Origin: Micrococcus sp. EYE_212
Lineage (GTDB): Bacteria > Actinomycetota > Actinomycetes > Actinomycetales > Micrococcaceae
Assembly: GCF_023147585.1 (NCBI RefSeq)
Contig: NZ_JAHXOZ010000002.1
Span: 134,415 to 198,414 of the forward strand
Direction: 5' to 3'
DNA length: 64,000 bases
Shown here: piece by piece, positions 27,153 through 37,819 of the stretch
Position numbering within the stretch: position 1 is the first letter of the stretch
Layout: each line of letters starts with the position of its first letter
The notes under the pieces: generated by a model
What the model was told of the DNA's origin: nothing
The model's database searches: none
What the model saw: only the letters and a program-made list of their open reading frames with translations
Position numbers and translations under genes: made by a program

Positions 27153-28676
27153 ATGACCGTGACCCCCGAGCAGGAGAAGGCCCTCCTGGAGTCCGTCCCC
27201 ACGGGCCTGCTGATCGACGGCGAGTGGCGTGACGCCTCCTCCGGCAAGACCTTCGACGTGAAGGATCCGGCCACCGGCAAGGTCATCGCGAGCCTGCAGG
27301 ACGCGAACTCCGACGACGCCATGGCCGCCTTCGACGCCGCGTGCGCCGCGCAGGCCGACTGGGCCCGCACCCCGGCCCGCGAGCGCGCGGACATCCTCCG
27401 CCGCGCCTACGACATGATCAACGAGCGCGCCGAGGACTTCGCGCTGCTCATGACCCTCGAGATGGGCAAGCCGCTGGCCGAGGCCCGCGGTGAGGTCGTC
27501 TACGGCAACGGGTTCCTCCGCTGGTTCTCCGAGGAGGCCGTCCGCCACTACGGGCGCACCCTCACCATGCCGGAGGGCACCCTGAAGATGCAGGTGCACC
27601 ACAAGCCGGTCGGCCCGTGCCTGCTCATCACCCCCTGGAACTTCCCGCTGGCCATGGCCACGCGCAAGGTCGGCCCCGCCGTCGCCGCCGGCTGCACCAT
27701 GGTGCTCAAGGCCGCCAAGCTGACCCCGCTCACCACCCAGCTCTTCGCCCAGGTGATGCTGGAGGCCGGCCTGCCCAAGGGCGTCCTCAACGTGGTCTCC
27801 GGCTCCTCCGCTTCGGCCATCTCCGGCCCGATCATGCAGGACCCGCGCCTGCGCAAGGTGTCCTTCACCGGCTCCACCCCGGTGGGCGTGCGCCTGATGA
27901 AGGACGCCGCGGACAACGTGCTGCGCACCTCCATGGAGCTCGGCGGCAACGCCCCGCTCATCGTCTTCGAGGACGCGGACGTCGACGCCGCCGTCGAGGG
28001 CGCCTTCGCAGCCAAGATGCGCAACATGGGCGAGGCCTGCACCGCGGCCAACCGCTTCCTCGTGCACGAGGACGTCGCCGAGGAGTTCACGCAGAAGTTC
28101 GTCGCCAAGCTGGAGGCCCTCAAGCCCCTGCGCGGCACCGATCCGGAGTCCACGCTCGGCCCGATCATCTCCGAGGACGCCCGCGAGGACATCCACGCGC
28201 TCGTCAGCGAGGCCGTCGAGGCCGGTGCCGAGGTGCTCACCGGCGGGCAGAAGATCGAGGGCGACGGCTACTTCTACGCGCCCACCGCGCTGAAGGTCCA
28301 GAAGGGCAACCCGATCCTGAAGCAGGAGATCTTCGGCCCCGTGGCCCCGATCGTCACCTTCTCCACTGAGCAGGAGGCCATCGAGATGGCCAACGACACC
28401 GAGTACGGCCTGGCCTCCTACCTGTTCACCCGCGACTACACCCGCATGTACCGCGTGGCCGAACAGATCGAGTTCGGCCTCATGGGCTACAACGTGGGCG
28501 TCATCTCCAACCCGGCGGCCCCGTTCGGCGGCATGAAGCAGTCCGGCCTCGGCCGCGAGGGCGGCGCCGAGGGCATCGAGGAGTACACCACGGTGCAGTA
28601 CATCGGCATCGCCGACCCCTACGCGGACGCGCCGGCCCCGGCCGCTCCGCAGGACGGCGCGGTCAACGCCGACTGA
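27153..28676 (+). CDS. gabD: NAD(P)-dependent aldehyde dehydrogenase, succinate-semialdehyde type
   Basis: Oxidises an aldehyde, probably succinate semialdehyde, to the acid. The 507-residue protein has NFPLAMATRKVGPA, SFTGSTPVG, the catalytic Glu in ELGGNAP (about 262) and the catalytic Cys in GEACTAANRF (about 296). The C-terminal PFGGMKQSGLGREGG and EYTTVQYI fit GabD-type enzymes. The ATG has GAGGT seven nt upstream. No GABA transaminase gene is nearby, so the assignment rests on sequence alone. Confidence 0.85.
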   Translation: MTVTPEQEKALLESVPTGLLIDGEWRDASSGKTFDVKDPATGKVIASLQDANSDDAMAAFDAACAAQADWARTPARERADILRRAYDMINERAEDFALLMTLEMGKPLAEARGEVVYGNGFLRWFSEEAVRHYGRTLTMPEGTLKMQVHHKPVGPCLLITPWNFPLAMATRKVGPAVAAGCTMVLKAAKLTPLTTQLFAQVMLEAGLPKGVLNVVSGSSASAISGPIMQDPRLRKVSFTGSTPVGVRLMKDAADNVLRTSMELGGNAPLIVFEDADVDAAVEGAFAAKMRNMGEACTAANRFLVHEDVAEEFTQKFVAKLEALKPLRGTDPESTLGPIISEDAREDIHALVSEAVEAGAEVLTGGQKIEGDGYFYAPTALKVQKGNPILKQEIFGPVAPIVTFSTEQEAIEMANDTEYGLASYLFTRDYTRMYRVAEQIEFGLMGYNVGVISNPAAPFGGMKQSGLGREGGAEGIEEYTTVQYIGIADPYADAPAPAAPQDGAVNAD

Positions 28677-28697
28677 CCTCTCGCCGAGCGCATGACG

Positions 28698-28735
28698 CGG
28701 CCCGCCGCCCCCGGAATGCACGGGGCGGCGGGCCG
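28698..28735 (+). terminator. Strong hairpin terminator after gabD
   Basis: A perfect 14-bp GC stem (28698-28711 with 28722-28735) and a 10-nt loop, 21 nt beyond the gabD stop. Confidence 0.8.
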
Positions 28736-28780
28736 CCGTGCCGTTCACGGCCGCCGGGCTATCCTCCGAGGGGGGAAGCC

Positions 28781-29287
28781 GTGAAGAACCTCGCCCGCCG
28801 TGCCGCGCTCGCCGCGGCGGTGCCGGCCGTGACTGCCCTCGACGCCTGGCGCTGCCGGGGCCGGGACACCGCCGACCTCGCCTCCGACGTCACCGTCTGC
28901 GTCAAGACGTTCGAGCGACCGGCCGTCATGGCCCGCTTCGTGCGCAGCACCCGGCGGATCTTCTCCGGGCTGCCCGTGGTGGCCAAGGCCCCGCAGGTGT
29001 ACCTGGCGCGCACGGCGTCCCTCCGGAAGGTGGGGTGGGACGAGGACCTCCGCATGGTCGACCACCGGGACTTCTTCTCTCGGGCCAGCGGCACGCTCGT
29101 GTTCGTCACGGCGCCGTTCCCCGCGTACCACTCCCGTCCCCCGTGGAACCGCTTCTTCACGGAGCATCGGAACGACGTCGAGGGAGACTTCTCACTGCTG
29201 CACCGCAAGTGGAGCGATCGCGCCGCAGCGGGGGCCCCGGTGCGTCCGCGGCCGGCGCCGGTCGGCTCGTTGACGTCCGACCTCTGA
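28781..29287 (+). pseudogene. Internally deleted GT-A glycosyltransferase remnant
   Basis: A 168-residue open frame whose two ends look like parts of one larger GT-A protein. Residues 36-68 (VTVCVKTFERPAVMARFV...) match the first strand and helix of such enzymes. Residues 74-135 (YLARTASLRKVGWDEDLRMVDHRDFFSRA) match the acceptor-side region near the end. The middle, which should carry the DxD metal site, is missing at the AKAPQ junction. The frame is intact and a GAGG-rich tract precedes the GTG, so it may be expressed, but catalysis looks impossible. Confidence 0.55.
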
Positions 29288-29311
29288 GCCGTGCCGTCAC
29301 GGCCGTGAACC

Positions 29312-29317
29312 TACAGT
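29312..29317 (+). promoter_or_regulatory. -10 element for leaderless tatD
   Basis: TACAGT seven nt before the ATG at 29325; no Shine-Dalgarno. Confidence 0.5.
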
Positions 29318-29324
29318 GGTGGGC

Positions 29325-30341
29325 ATGACCGACCCGCATGCCCCCCGATCGACTGCCCCGCACTCCGACAACGCGGATCACGAGGCCGGCGTTCCGGTGG
29401 CCTATCGGCCGCCCTCGATCTCGGACTCCGTGGCAGCGGACGACGCAGGGACCGGACCCCGCCGCGACGCGCGGGAGGAGAAGTCGGGACGCCGGCGCCG
29501 TCTCGAGTACCCGCCCGCCCCGGAGCCGTTGCCGGTGGCCGTGGTGGACAACCACACGCATCTGGACTTCCGGGACGGCCTGGTCCGCGTGGACGTGCAT
29601 CAGGCCATGGACGCCTCGGAGGCTGTCGGTGTGGTCGGTGCGGTGCAGGTGGGGTGCGACGTCGAGTCGGCCCGCTTCACGGTGGAGGCGATCGAGGCCG
29701 AGCCGCGGCTGCTGGGTGCCGTGGCCATCCACCCGAACGACGCCGCCCGGCACGCCGAGCGCGGCGACCTGGACGCGGCGCTCGCGGTGATCGAAGAGCT
29801 CGCACGGCACCCCCGGGTGCGCGCGGTGGGGGAGACGGGACTCGACTACTTCCGCACGCAGGACGAAGCGGGCCAGGCCGCTCAGCACGAGGCCTTCCGC
29901 TGGCACATCCGCCTGGCCCGCGCCCTCGGCAAGGCGCTGCAGATCCACGACCGGGACGCGCACGACGACGTCGTCCGGATCCTGCTCGAGGAGGAGGCCG
30001 ACGGCGGCCTGCCGCCCCACGTCGTGTTCCACTACTTCTCCGGGGGACCCGAACTGGCGCAGACGTGCATCGAGCACGGGTGGCACATGAGCTTCGCCGG
30101 GCCCGTCACGTTCAAGGCCAACGACGCACTGCGCGATGCGCTGCGTCTGGCACCTGCGGAGCTGCTGCTGGTGGAGACCGACGCTCCCTTCCTCACCCCG
30201 CACCCGCACCGCGGCCGACCCAACGCGCCCTACCTGATCCCACTGACCCTGCGGGGCATGGCGGAAACGCGGGGCGAGGACGTGGCCGACCTGGGACGGG
30301 CCGTGATGGTCAACACCACTCGGGTCTACGGCGAGTGCTGA
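29325..30341 (+). CDS. tatD: TatD family metal-dependent hydrolase
   Basis: A TIM-barrel metal-dependent nuclease family; members have 3'-5' exonuclease activity. The 338-residue protein has a long polar N-terminal extension (about 1-65), then VVDNHTHLDF with the first metal histidines, GETGLDYFR, ALQIHDRDAHDD, VFHYFSGG and the C-terminal LVETDAPFLTPHPHRGRPN. All metal ligands seem present. It lies upstream of the ABC exporter and of rsmA, a common actinobacterial order. ATG 29325 is seven nt after TACAGT; a GTG at 29316 overlaps that hexamer and was rejected. Confidence 0.92.
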   Translation: MTDPHAPRSTAPHSDNADHEAGVPVAYRPPSISDSVAADDAGTGPRRDAREEKSGRRRRLEYPPAPEPLPVAVVDNHTHLDFRDGLVRVDVHQAMDASEAVGVVGAVQVGCDVESARFTVEAIEAEPRLLGAVAIHPNDAARHAERGDLDAALAVIEELARHPRVRAVGETGLDYFRTQDEAGQAAQHEAFRWHIRLARALGKALQIHDRDAHDDVVRILLEEEADGGLPPHVVFHYFSGGPELAQTCIEHGWHMSFAGPVTFKANDALRDALRLAPAELLLVETDAPFLTPHPHRGRPNAPYLIPLTLRGMAETRGEDVADLGRAVMVNTTRVYGEC

Positions 30342-30356
30342 TCCAGGTACTCCGCC

Positions 30357-30362
30357 TACGAT
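30357..30362 (+). promoter_or_regulatory. -10 element overlapping an apparent ATG of the ABC exporter gene
   Basis: TACGAT seven nt before GTG 30370. The ATG at 30361 lies within this hexamer. Confidence 0.5.
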
Positions 30363-30369
30363 GGATCGC

Positions 30370-32181
30370 GTGCTGACCCGATTCCTGAAGAGGCGACTCC
30401 CGGACGGGACGCAGTACCTCGTCGACCGGGGCATGCGCATCCGCCTGGTGTTCGTCGTGCTCGGCTCCATCGTCGTCGCGCTCCTGGAGATGGCGGCGCT
30501 GGCTTCCATCCTGCCGCTCGTGAACCTCCTGACCTCCGGGAAGACCGGCGTCCCCGTCCTCGAGGGCCTGCTGGCGAGCTGGGGCGCGACCACGGTGGGC
30601 AGGCAGGCCCTCGCGTTTTCCGGGATCATCGTGGTGGCGTTCCTCCTCAAGGCCGTGCTCGTCCTGGCCTTCCGCTGGTGGACCATGGGGTTCACCAACC
30701 GGAACCTGATCGAAACCTCGTCCAAGCTCCTCCGGTACTACCTGCGCGCCGACTACGGCCTGCATCTGACCCGCACGGTGGGCACGCTGGTGAACAATGT
30801 CACCGGTACATCCACCATGGCGTACACCGGGGTGATCAACGGCGCCGTCACCCTGCTGACCGAGGCGGTCACCCTCGTGGCCGTTGCGGTGGTGCTGGGC
30901 GTGTCCATGCCGCTGACGGCGCTGGGAATGGCGGTCTACTTCCTGCTGGTCACCTTCGCGCTCAAGCAGTTCATCCGCCGCCCTGCCAGCAGGCTCGGCT
31001 GGATGCTGGTGACCACGGGCGAGGCCGCGAACACCGCCGCGCTGCAGGGCCTGGAGAACTACAAGGACGTGAAGATCCGGGGCAACGACTCGGCCTTCAT
31101 GAACCAGTACCGCAACGCCCGCACCGCGGGCGCGGCCGCCACCCGGCTCAAGTTGATCCTCACGATGATGCCCCGGTACGTGCTCGAGGTGGCCTTCGTG
31201 GCCGCCATCGCCGGACTGGTGGCCTTCGCGTTCCTCTCCGGGCGAGGCGAGGAGGCCTTCGGCTCCCTCGCGCTCCTCGCCATGGCGGGCTTCCGCGTGC
31301 TCCCCTCGATGGCGGCCATCATGGCCACGAGCAACGAGATCCGGACGTCCTGGCCGGCCTTCGAGCGCACAGTGTCGGAACTCAAGGACGCCCAGCCCGT
31401 GCTCGCCTCGGCAGACCGCGCGTACGAGCACATCGACTTCACGCGCTCCTTGGAGGTACGGGACGCGAGTTTCACCTACCCCGGCAAGGACGAGCCGGTC
31501 CTGAAGGACATCGACCTCACCATCCCGTTCGGCTCCTCCTACGCCTTCGTGGGCGGCAGCGGCGCCGGCAAGACCACGCTCATCGACCTGCTGATCGGCT
31601 TCCACCACGCGCAGGCCGGCGGCGTGTACGTGGACGGGCAGAAGCTCGAGGCGAACCCGCGCGGCTGGTGGGACAACGTGGGGTTCGTCCCGCAGTCCGT
31701 CACCGTGGTCAACGGCACCGTGCTGCACAACGTCCTGCTGGACACCGAGGCCGCCGAGACCGTGGACCGCTCCGAGGTGGAGCGCGTCCTCCGCGACGCC
31801 CAGCTCGGCGAGTGGCTGGACGCCTTGCCCGACGGCCTGGACACCGTCATCGGCGAGGGCGCCGTCGGCGTCTCCGGCGGCCAGCGCCAGCGCCTCGGCA
31901 TCGCCCGCGCGCTGTACCGGCGCCCGCGGCTCCTCGTGCTGGACGAGGCGACGTCGGCGCTCGACAACCTCACGGAGCGCCGCGTGACGGACGTGATCCA
32001 GGCTCTCAGCGGGAGGATCACCGTGCTGGTGGTGGCCCACCGGCTCTCCACCGTGAAGCACTGCGATCAGATCGTCCTCATGGACCAGGGCCGCATCGCC
32101 GGCCAGGGGACCTTCCAGGGACTCCAGGAGACCAGCCCGGAGTTCCGCGAGCTCGTCGAGCTCGGCGACCTGTCCACGTGA
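30370..32181 (+). CDS. ABC transporter, fused permease-ATPase (PglK/MsbA-like)
   Basis: A 603-residue half-transporter with a six-segment permease (about 1-320) and an ATPase domain (about 355-600). Walker [13 protein letters not shown] is near 395, the signature [15 protein letters not shown] near 500 and Walker [13 protein letters not shown] near 520. It resembles the PglK/MsbA exporters that flip lipid-linked oligosaccharides. That makes it a candidate flippase for the glycan encoded near 42-64 kb (inferred). GTG 30370 was preferred because the ATG at 30361 falls inside a TACGAT -10 element. Confidence 0.88.
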   Translation: MLTRFLKRRLPDGTQYLVDRGMRIRLVFVVLGSIVVALLEMAALASILPLVNLLTSGKTGVPVLEGLLASWGATTVGRQALAFSGIIVVAFLLKAVLVLAFRWWTMGFTNRNLIETSSKLLRYYLRADYGLHLTRTVGTLVNNVTGTSTMAYTGVINGAVTLLTEAVTLVAVAVVLGVSMPLTALGMAVYFLLVTFALKQFIRRPASRLGWMLVTTGEAANTAALQGLENYKDVKIRGNDSAFMNQYRNARTAGAAATRLKLILTMMPRYVLEVAFVAAIAGLVAFAFLSGRGEEAFGSLALLAMAGFRVLPSMAAIMATSNEIRTSWPAFERTVSELKDAQPVLASADRAYEHIDFTRSLEVRDASFTYPGKDEPVLKDIDLTIPFGSSYAFVGGSGAGKTTLIDLLIGFHHAQAGGVYVDGQKLEANPRGWWDNVGFVPQSVTVVNGTVLHNVLLDTEAAETVDRSEVERVLRDAQLGEWLDALPDGLDTVIGEGAVGVSGGQRQRLGIARALYRRPRLLVLDEATSALDNLTERRVTDVIQALSGRITVLVVAHRLSTVKHCDQIVLMDQGRIAGQGTFQGLQETSPEFRELVELGDLST

Positions 32182-32220
32182 TCCGGAGGCGCCCGCCCCT
32201 ATCGCGTCCCGCTCCGCCGA

Positions 32221-32226
32221 TAGACT
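32221..32226 (+). promoter_or_regulatory. -10 element for leaderless rsmA
   Basis: TAGACT seven nt before the rsmA ATG; no Shine-Dalgarno. Confidence 0.6.
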
Positions 32227-32233
32227 CCCACGC

Positions 32234-33151
32234 ATGACCCAGCACCCCGAGGCACCCGCGCCGGCCCCGCTCCTCAGCGCAGCGGACGTGCGGCGCATCG
32301 CCGCGGAGCTGGACCTGCGCCCCACCAAGCAGTGGGGCCAGAACTTCGTGATCGATCCCAACACCATCCGGCGCATCGTGCAGGCGGCCGGAGTCGGCCC
32401 GGAGGAGCACGTGCTGGAGATCGGGCCCGGTCTCGGCTCCCTCACGCTGGGCCTGCTGGACGCCGCGTCCGCGGTCACCGCGGTGGAGATCGACCCGGTG
32501 ACCGCCGCGCGGCTGCCCCGCACGGTGGCCGACTACCGGCCGGAGGCGGCGGACGCCCTCGCGGTGCTGCACGCGGACGCCATGACCCTCTCCGCGCACG
32601 AGCTGGACGCGGTCCGGCCCGCGGCCGCCGGCACGGGCCCCACGGCCCTCGTGGCCAACCTCCCGTACAACGTCGCCGTGCCCGTGCTGCTGCACGCGCT
32701 CGCGGTCCTGCCAGGACTGCGTCACGGACTCGTGATGGTGCAGGACGAGGTCGCGGACCGCCTCGCCGCCCCGCCCGGCTCCCGGGTCTACGGCGTCCCC
32801 TCCGCCAAGGCCGCCTGGTACGCGGACGTCCGCAAGGCCGGCGTGATCGGCACGCAGGTGTTCTGGCCCGCCCCGCGCATCCACTCCGGCCTCGTCGCCT
32901 TCACACGCCGCGAGCCCCCGGTCTCGGACGTCGACCGCCAGGACGTGTTCGCCGCGGTGGACGCCGCGTTCTCCCAGCGCCGCAAGACCCTGCGGGCCGC
33001 CCTCGCGAGCTGGGCCGGCACGCCGGCGCTCGCGGAGGAGGCGCTCCGCGCCGCCGGCGTGGACCCCCGCGCGCGGGGCGAGCAGCTGGACATCGCCGCC
33101 TTCGCGCGCATCGCGCGGCACCGCCCTGCGGCAGGGGAGGCCCGCCCGTGA
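32234..33151 (+). CDS. rsmA: 16S rRNA A1518/A1519 dimethyltransferase (KsgA)
   Basis: Dimethylates two adjacent adenines near the 3' end of 16S rRNA late in 30S assembly. The 305-residue protein has [14 protein letters not shown], the SAM-binding [15 protein letters not shown], the catalytic NLPYNVAVP and the C-terminal [10 protein letters not shown]. It is probably leaderless (TAGACT, 7-nt gap). The stop overlaps the ispE GTG as GTGA, the usual actinobacterial rsmA-ispE coupling. Confidence 0.96.
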   Translation: MTQHPEAPAPAPLLSAADVRRIAAELDLRPTKQWGQNFVIDPNTIRRIVQAAGVGPEEHVLEIGPGLGSLTLGLLDAASAVTAVEIDPVTAARLPRTVADYRPEAADALAVLHADAMTLSAHELDAVRPAAAGTGPTALVANLPYNVAVPVLLHALAVLPGLRHGLVMVQDEVADRLAAPPGSRVYGVPSAKAAWYADVRKAGVIGTQVFWPAPRIHSGLVAFTRREPPVSDVDRQDVFAAVDAAFSQRRKTLRAALASWAGTPALAEEALRAAGVDPRARGEQLDIAAFARIARHRPAAGEARP

Positions 33152-34101
33152 GCCAGGACCCCACCGCCCGCCACGTCACGGCCACCGCCCCCGGCAAGGT
33201 CAACCTGTCCCTGCGGGTCGGCCCGCCCGGCCTCGACGGCTACCACCCGGTGGCCACCGTGTACCTCGCCGTCAGCCTGCGGGAGACCGTCACGGCCATC
33301 GTCCGCCCGGACGCCCGGATCACGGTCGCCCCGTCGCAGCGCCAGGTGAGCCTCGTCGACACCGCGGACGTGCCGTGGGACGAGCGCAACCTCGCCCATC
33401 GGGCGGCCGTCCACCTCCGGGAGACCCTCGGCCTGGAGGCGGACACCCACGGCGTGGACCTCGAGGTCGCCAAGCAGGTGCCCGTGGCCGGAGGCATGGG
33501 CGGCGGCTCCGCGGACGCGGCCGCCGCACTCCTCGCGTGCGCCGCCCTGTGGGAGACGGGCCTGACCCGCAGCCAGCTCGCCGAGATCGCGGCCCCCCTC
33601 GGCGCGGACGTGCCGTTCGCCGTCATGGGCGGCGCCGCCGTCGGGCTGGGCACCGGGGCGGACCTCACCCCCGTGGCAGCGCGCCGCCCCGTGCACCTCG
33701 TGCTCGTGCCGGCCGACGCCGGACTCTCCACTCCCGTGGTGTTCCGCACCCTGGACGAGCTGCGCCGGGACGGCGTCCTGACGGATGCCGCCGGGGCACC
33801 GGAGGTCAACCAGGACGTGCTGCGCGCGCTCACCGCCGCGGACCCGCTCGACCTCGCCACCGCGATGGACAACGACCTCCAGACCCCGGCGGTCGCCCTG
33901 TTCCCGGACCTCTCGGACATGCTCGACCTGGGCCTGGACGAGGGGGCCCTGGGCGGCATGGTCTCCGGCTCCGGGCCCACCCTGCTCTTCGTGACGCACA
34001 CGGAGCAGGACGCCCTGCGCCTGGCCACGGCCATCCAGGAGCGCACCGGCGTGGACGCCCTGCCCGTGCGCGGCCCCGTTCCCGGGTCCCACGTGCTCTG
34101 A
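33148..34101 (+). CDS. ispE: 4-diphosphocytidyl-2-C-methyl-D-erythritol kinase
   Basis: GHMP kinase of the non-mevalonate isoprenoid pathway. The 317-residue protein has [16 protein letters not shown] at the N-terminus, the ATP-binding [19 protein letters not shown] near 110 and GSGPTLLF near the C-terminus. The GTG start overlaps the rsmA stop. Its isoprenoid product line also feeds the cis-prenyltransferase at 1245. Confidence 0.95.
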   Translation: MSQDPTARHVTATAPGKVNLSLRVGPPGLDGYHPVATVYLAVSLRETVTAIVRPDARITVAPSQRQVSLVDTADVPWDERNLAHRAAVHLRETLGLEADTHGVDLEVAKQVPVAGGMGGGSADAAAALLACAALWETGLTRSQLAEIAAPLGADVPFAVMGGAAVGLGTGADLTPVAARRPVHLVLVPADAGLSTPVVFRTLDELRRDGVLTDAAGAPEVNQDVLRALTAADPLDLATAMDNDLQTPAVALFPDLSDMLDLGLDEGALGGMVSGSGPTLLFVTHTEQDALRLATAIQERTGVDALPVRGPVPGSHVL

Positions 34102-34173
34102 CGCTCCGCGCGCCTCTGCTCTCGCCCCCCGCACCCGCCTCTCCCCGCCTCCTTCCGGAAGGACCTCCACCCC

Positions 34174-36018
<1,845 letters not shown>

Positions 36019-36027
36019 TCCGGGCGG

Positions 36028-36047
36028 GTGCTGCACCACTGCAGCAC
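36028..36047 (+). terminator. Hairpin terminator after the ABC-F gene
   Basis: A perfect 8-bp stem, GTGCTGCA with TGCAGCAC, and a 4-nt CCAC loop, starting 10 nt after the stop codon. Confidence 0.6.
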
Positions 36048-36079
36048 AGGATCCGCTGTGCGGAGGGGAACGCTCCGTC

Positions 36080-36085
36080 TATGAT
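36080..36085 (+). promoter_or_regulatory. -10 element for the glycosylphosphotransferase gene
   Basis: TATGAT about 52 nt before GTG 36138. Its internal ATG (36081) is in frame with the gene but is better explained as promoter. Confidence 0.5.
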
Positions 36086-36137
36086 TCTTCAGGAACCTGC
36101 GTCATACGGTGAAACACGGAGTGAGGAGTCGAGACAG

Positions 36138-37637
36138 GTGCCTGACACCAACGCAGCGTCGCCGGCCCCCTCGGGGCTGTCGGCCGGCGCCACGGTCCGA
36201 CGCCGCGTCCTCGGTGCCCCGTGGGAGCAGGGGCTGCCGCGACTCGTGCTCCTCGTGGACGTGCTGGCCGTGGTGCTGGCCACGTTCCTCTCCGCCGAAC
36301 TGCGCTTCGGCGCCGCCGGTCTCGAGCCGATCCCCGGCCTGGACGCCGTGAACTACGGGATCATCAACGTGGTCCTGAGCGTCCTGTGGGTGCTCACGCT
36401 GGGGGTGGAGGGCGCCCGGGACATCCGCATCCTCAGCGTCGGCGCGGAGGAGTACAAACGGGTCCTGCGCGCCACGCTCCACCTCTTCGGCGTGGTGGCC
36501 ATCGTGGCCTTCGCGGCCGGGCTCGAGGTGGCCCGCGGCTACATCGCCCTCGCCCTTCCCCTGGGCGTCCTGCTCCTGCTGATCGGCAGGTTCGTGGTGC
36601 GCGGCTGGGTGGCCCGCCGGCGCCAGACGGGCGCGTTCCGCCGTCGCCTGCTGCTGGTGGGCGGCCCGCGGGCCGTCCAGCACGTGTTCGACGCGCTCGA
36701 CTCGGAGGCCGGTGCCGGCTACGCGCCCGTGGCCGCGCTGCTGCCCGGCTACAAGCCGCGCGCGGCCGGATGGCTGCCCGTTCCCGTCCGCACGGACGTG
36801 GAGGGCGTGGCCGAGGTGGTCGCCCAGGTGGAGGCCCTGGAGATCGACGCGGTGGTGATCACCTCGGGCCACCCCTTCGTGCCGAGCGACGTCCGGCAGC
36901 TGGGCTGGGGGCTGCAGGAGCGCGGGGTCTCCCTCATCATGGCCCCGGCCCTGCTGGACGTGGCCGGGCCCCGGCTGCACACGCAGCCGCTGGCCGGCCT
37001 GCCGCTGATCCACCTCTCCACCCCTCGCCTGGCGCCGGGCAAGGCATTCACCAAGCGGGCCTTCGACCTGGTGGCCGCGTGCCTGGGCCTCGTCGTCATC
37101 TCCCCGCTGCTGCTGGCCGTCGCCATCGCCGTGAAGGCCACCGACGGCGGCCCCGTCCTCTTCCGTCAGGAGCGCATCGGCCTGGGGGGCGTCCCGTTCA
37201 CCATGCTCAAGTTCCGTTCCATGGTGGCGGACGCGGAGGAGGTCAAGGCGCAGCTGGAGTCCGATTCCGGCGAGGGCAACGTGCTGTTCAAGATGAAGGA
37301 GGATCCGCGCATCACGAAGGTGGGCAAGCTCATCCGGCGCACGAGCATCGACGAGCTGCCCCAGCTGGTGAACGTGGTGAAGGGGGACATGTCCCTCGTG
37401 GGTCCCCGGCCGCACCTGGCGCACGAGGTGGAGCAGTACGAGGAGCACGTGCACCGCCGCTTCCTGGTGCAGCCCGGCATCACGGGCCTGTGGCAGGTCT
37501 CCGGGCGCTCGGACCTCTCGTGGGAGGACGCCGTGCGCCTGGACCTGTACTACGTGGAGAACTGGTCCATCCTGGGGGACATGGTGATCCTCGCCCGCAC
37601 CGCCCGTGCGGTGGTGGCCGCCGAGGGCGCCTACTGA
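36138..37637 (+). CDS. Polyprenyl glycosylphosphotransferase (WbaP-like)
   Basis: Starts a surface glycan by moving a sugar-1-phosphate onto undecaprenyl phosphate. The 499-residue protein has four or five N-terminal membrane segments, a central Rossmann-like region (LLLVGGPRAVQHVF) and a C-terminal catalytic domain (about 300-495). The latter has an entry helix, KFRSMVADAE, SIDELPQLVNVVKGDMSLVGPRP and GITGLWQVSGRSDLSW. GAGGAG at 36123-36128 lies nine nt before GTG 36138. It may initiate the polysaccharide made further downstream. Confidence 0.92.
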   Translation: MPDTNAASPAPSGLSAGATVRRRVLGAPWEQGLPRLVLLVDVLAVVLATFLSAELRFGAAGLEPIPGLDAVNYGIINVVLSVLWVLTLGVEGARDIRILSVGAEEYKRVLRATLHLFGVVAIVAFAAGLEVARGYIALALPLGVLLLLIGRFVVRGWVARRRQTGAFRRRLLLVGGPRAVQHVFDALDSEAGAGYAPVAALLPGYKPRAAGWLPVPVRTDVEGVAEVVAQVEALEIDAVVITSGHPFVPSDVRQLGWGLQERGVSLIMAPALLDVAGPRLHTQPLAGLPLIHLSTPRLAPGKAFTKRAFDLVAACLGLVVISPLLLAVAIAVKATDGGPVLFRQERIGLGGVPFTMLKFRSMVADAEEVKAQLESDSGEGNVLFKMKEDPRITKVGKLIRRTSIDELPQLVNVVKGDMSLVGPRPHLAHEVEQYEEHVHRRFLVQPGITGLWQVSGRSDLSWEDAVRLDLYYVENWSILGDMVILARTARAVVAAEGAY

Positions 37638-37685
37638 GCCTGTGGAAGAATGAGCCGTCGTCGCGCCCGGCGTGGGCCGTGACGC

Positions 37686-37757
37686 TCCGCCCTGGTGTAA
37701 TGGCAGCACGCCGGCCTTTGGAGCCGTGCAGTCTAGGTTCGAATCCTAGGGGCGGAA
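37686..37757 (+). tRNA. tRNA-Gln (TTG)
   Basis: A cloverleaf of 72 nt: acceptor TCCGCCC pairs with GGGCGGA, the D-arm has GTG/CAC, the anticodon loop CTTTGGA gives TTG, and the T-arm CTAGG-TTCGAAT-CCTAG is perfect. The 3' CCA is not encoded. It lies between the glycosylphosphotransferase and glmU genes. No repeat or integrase nearby suggests use as an integration site. Confidence 0.95.
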
Positions 37758-37819
37758 CGCCCGCACCCTGACCGGGAGCGCGGCACGCCCCGCTTCCCCG
37801 AGCATCAGGAGCCCCGCGC

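Noticed and set aside
36081-36137. ATG 36081 as start of the glycosylphosphotransferase
   Set aside because: It is within TATGAT and lacks a ribosome-binding site, while GTG 36138 has GAGGAG nine nt upstream.
37686-37757. tRNA-Gln as an integration site for the glycan region
   Set aside because: No integrase and no second copy of the tRNA 3' end was seen; glmU, prs and lepB lie between it and the glycan genes.
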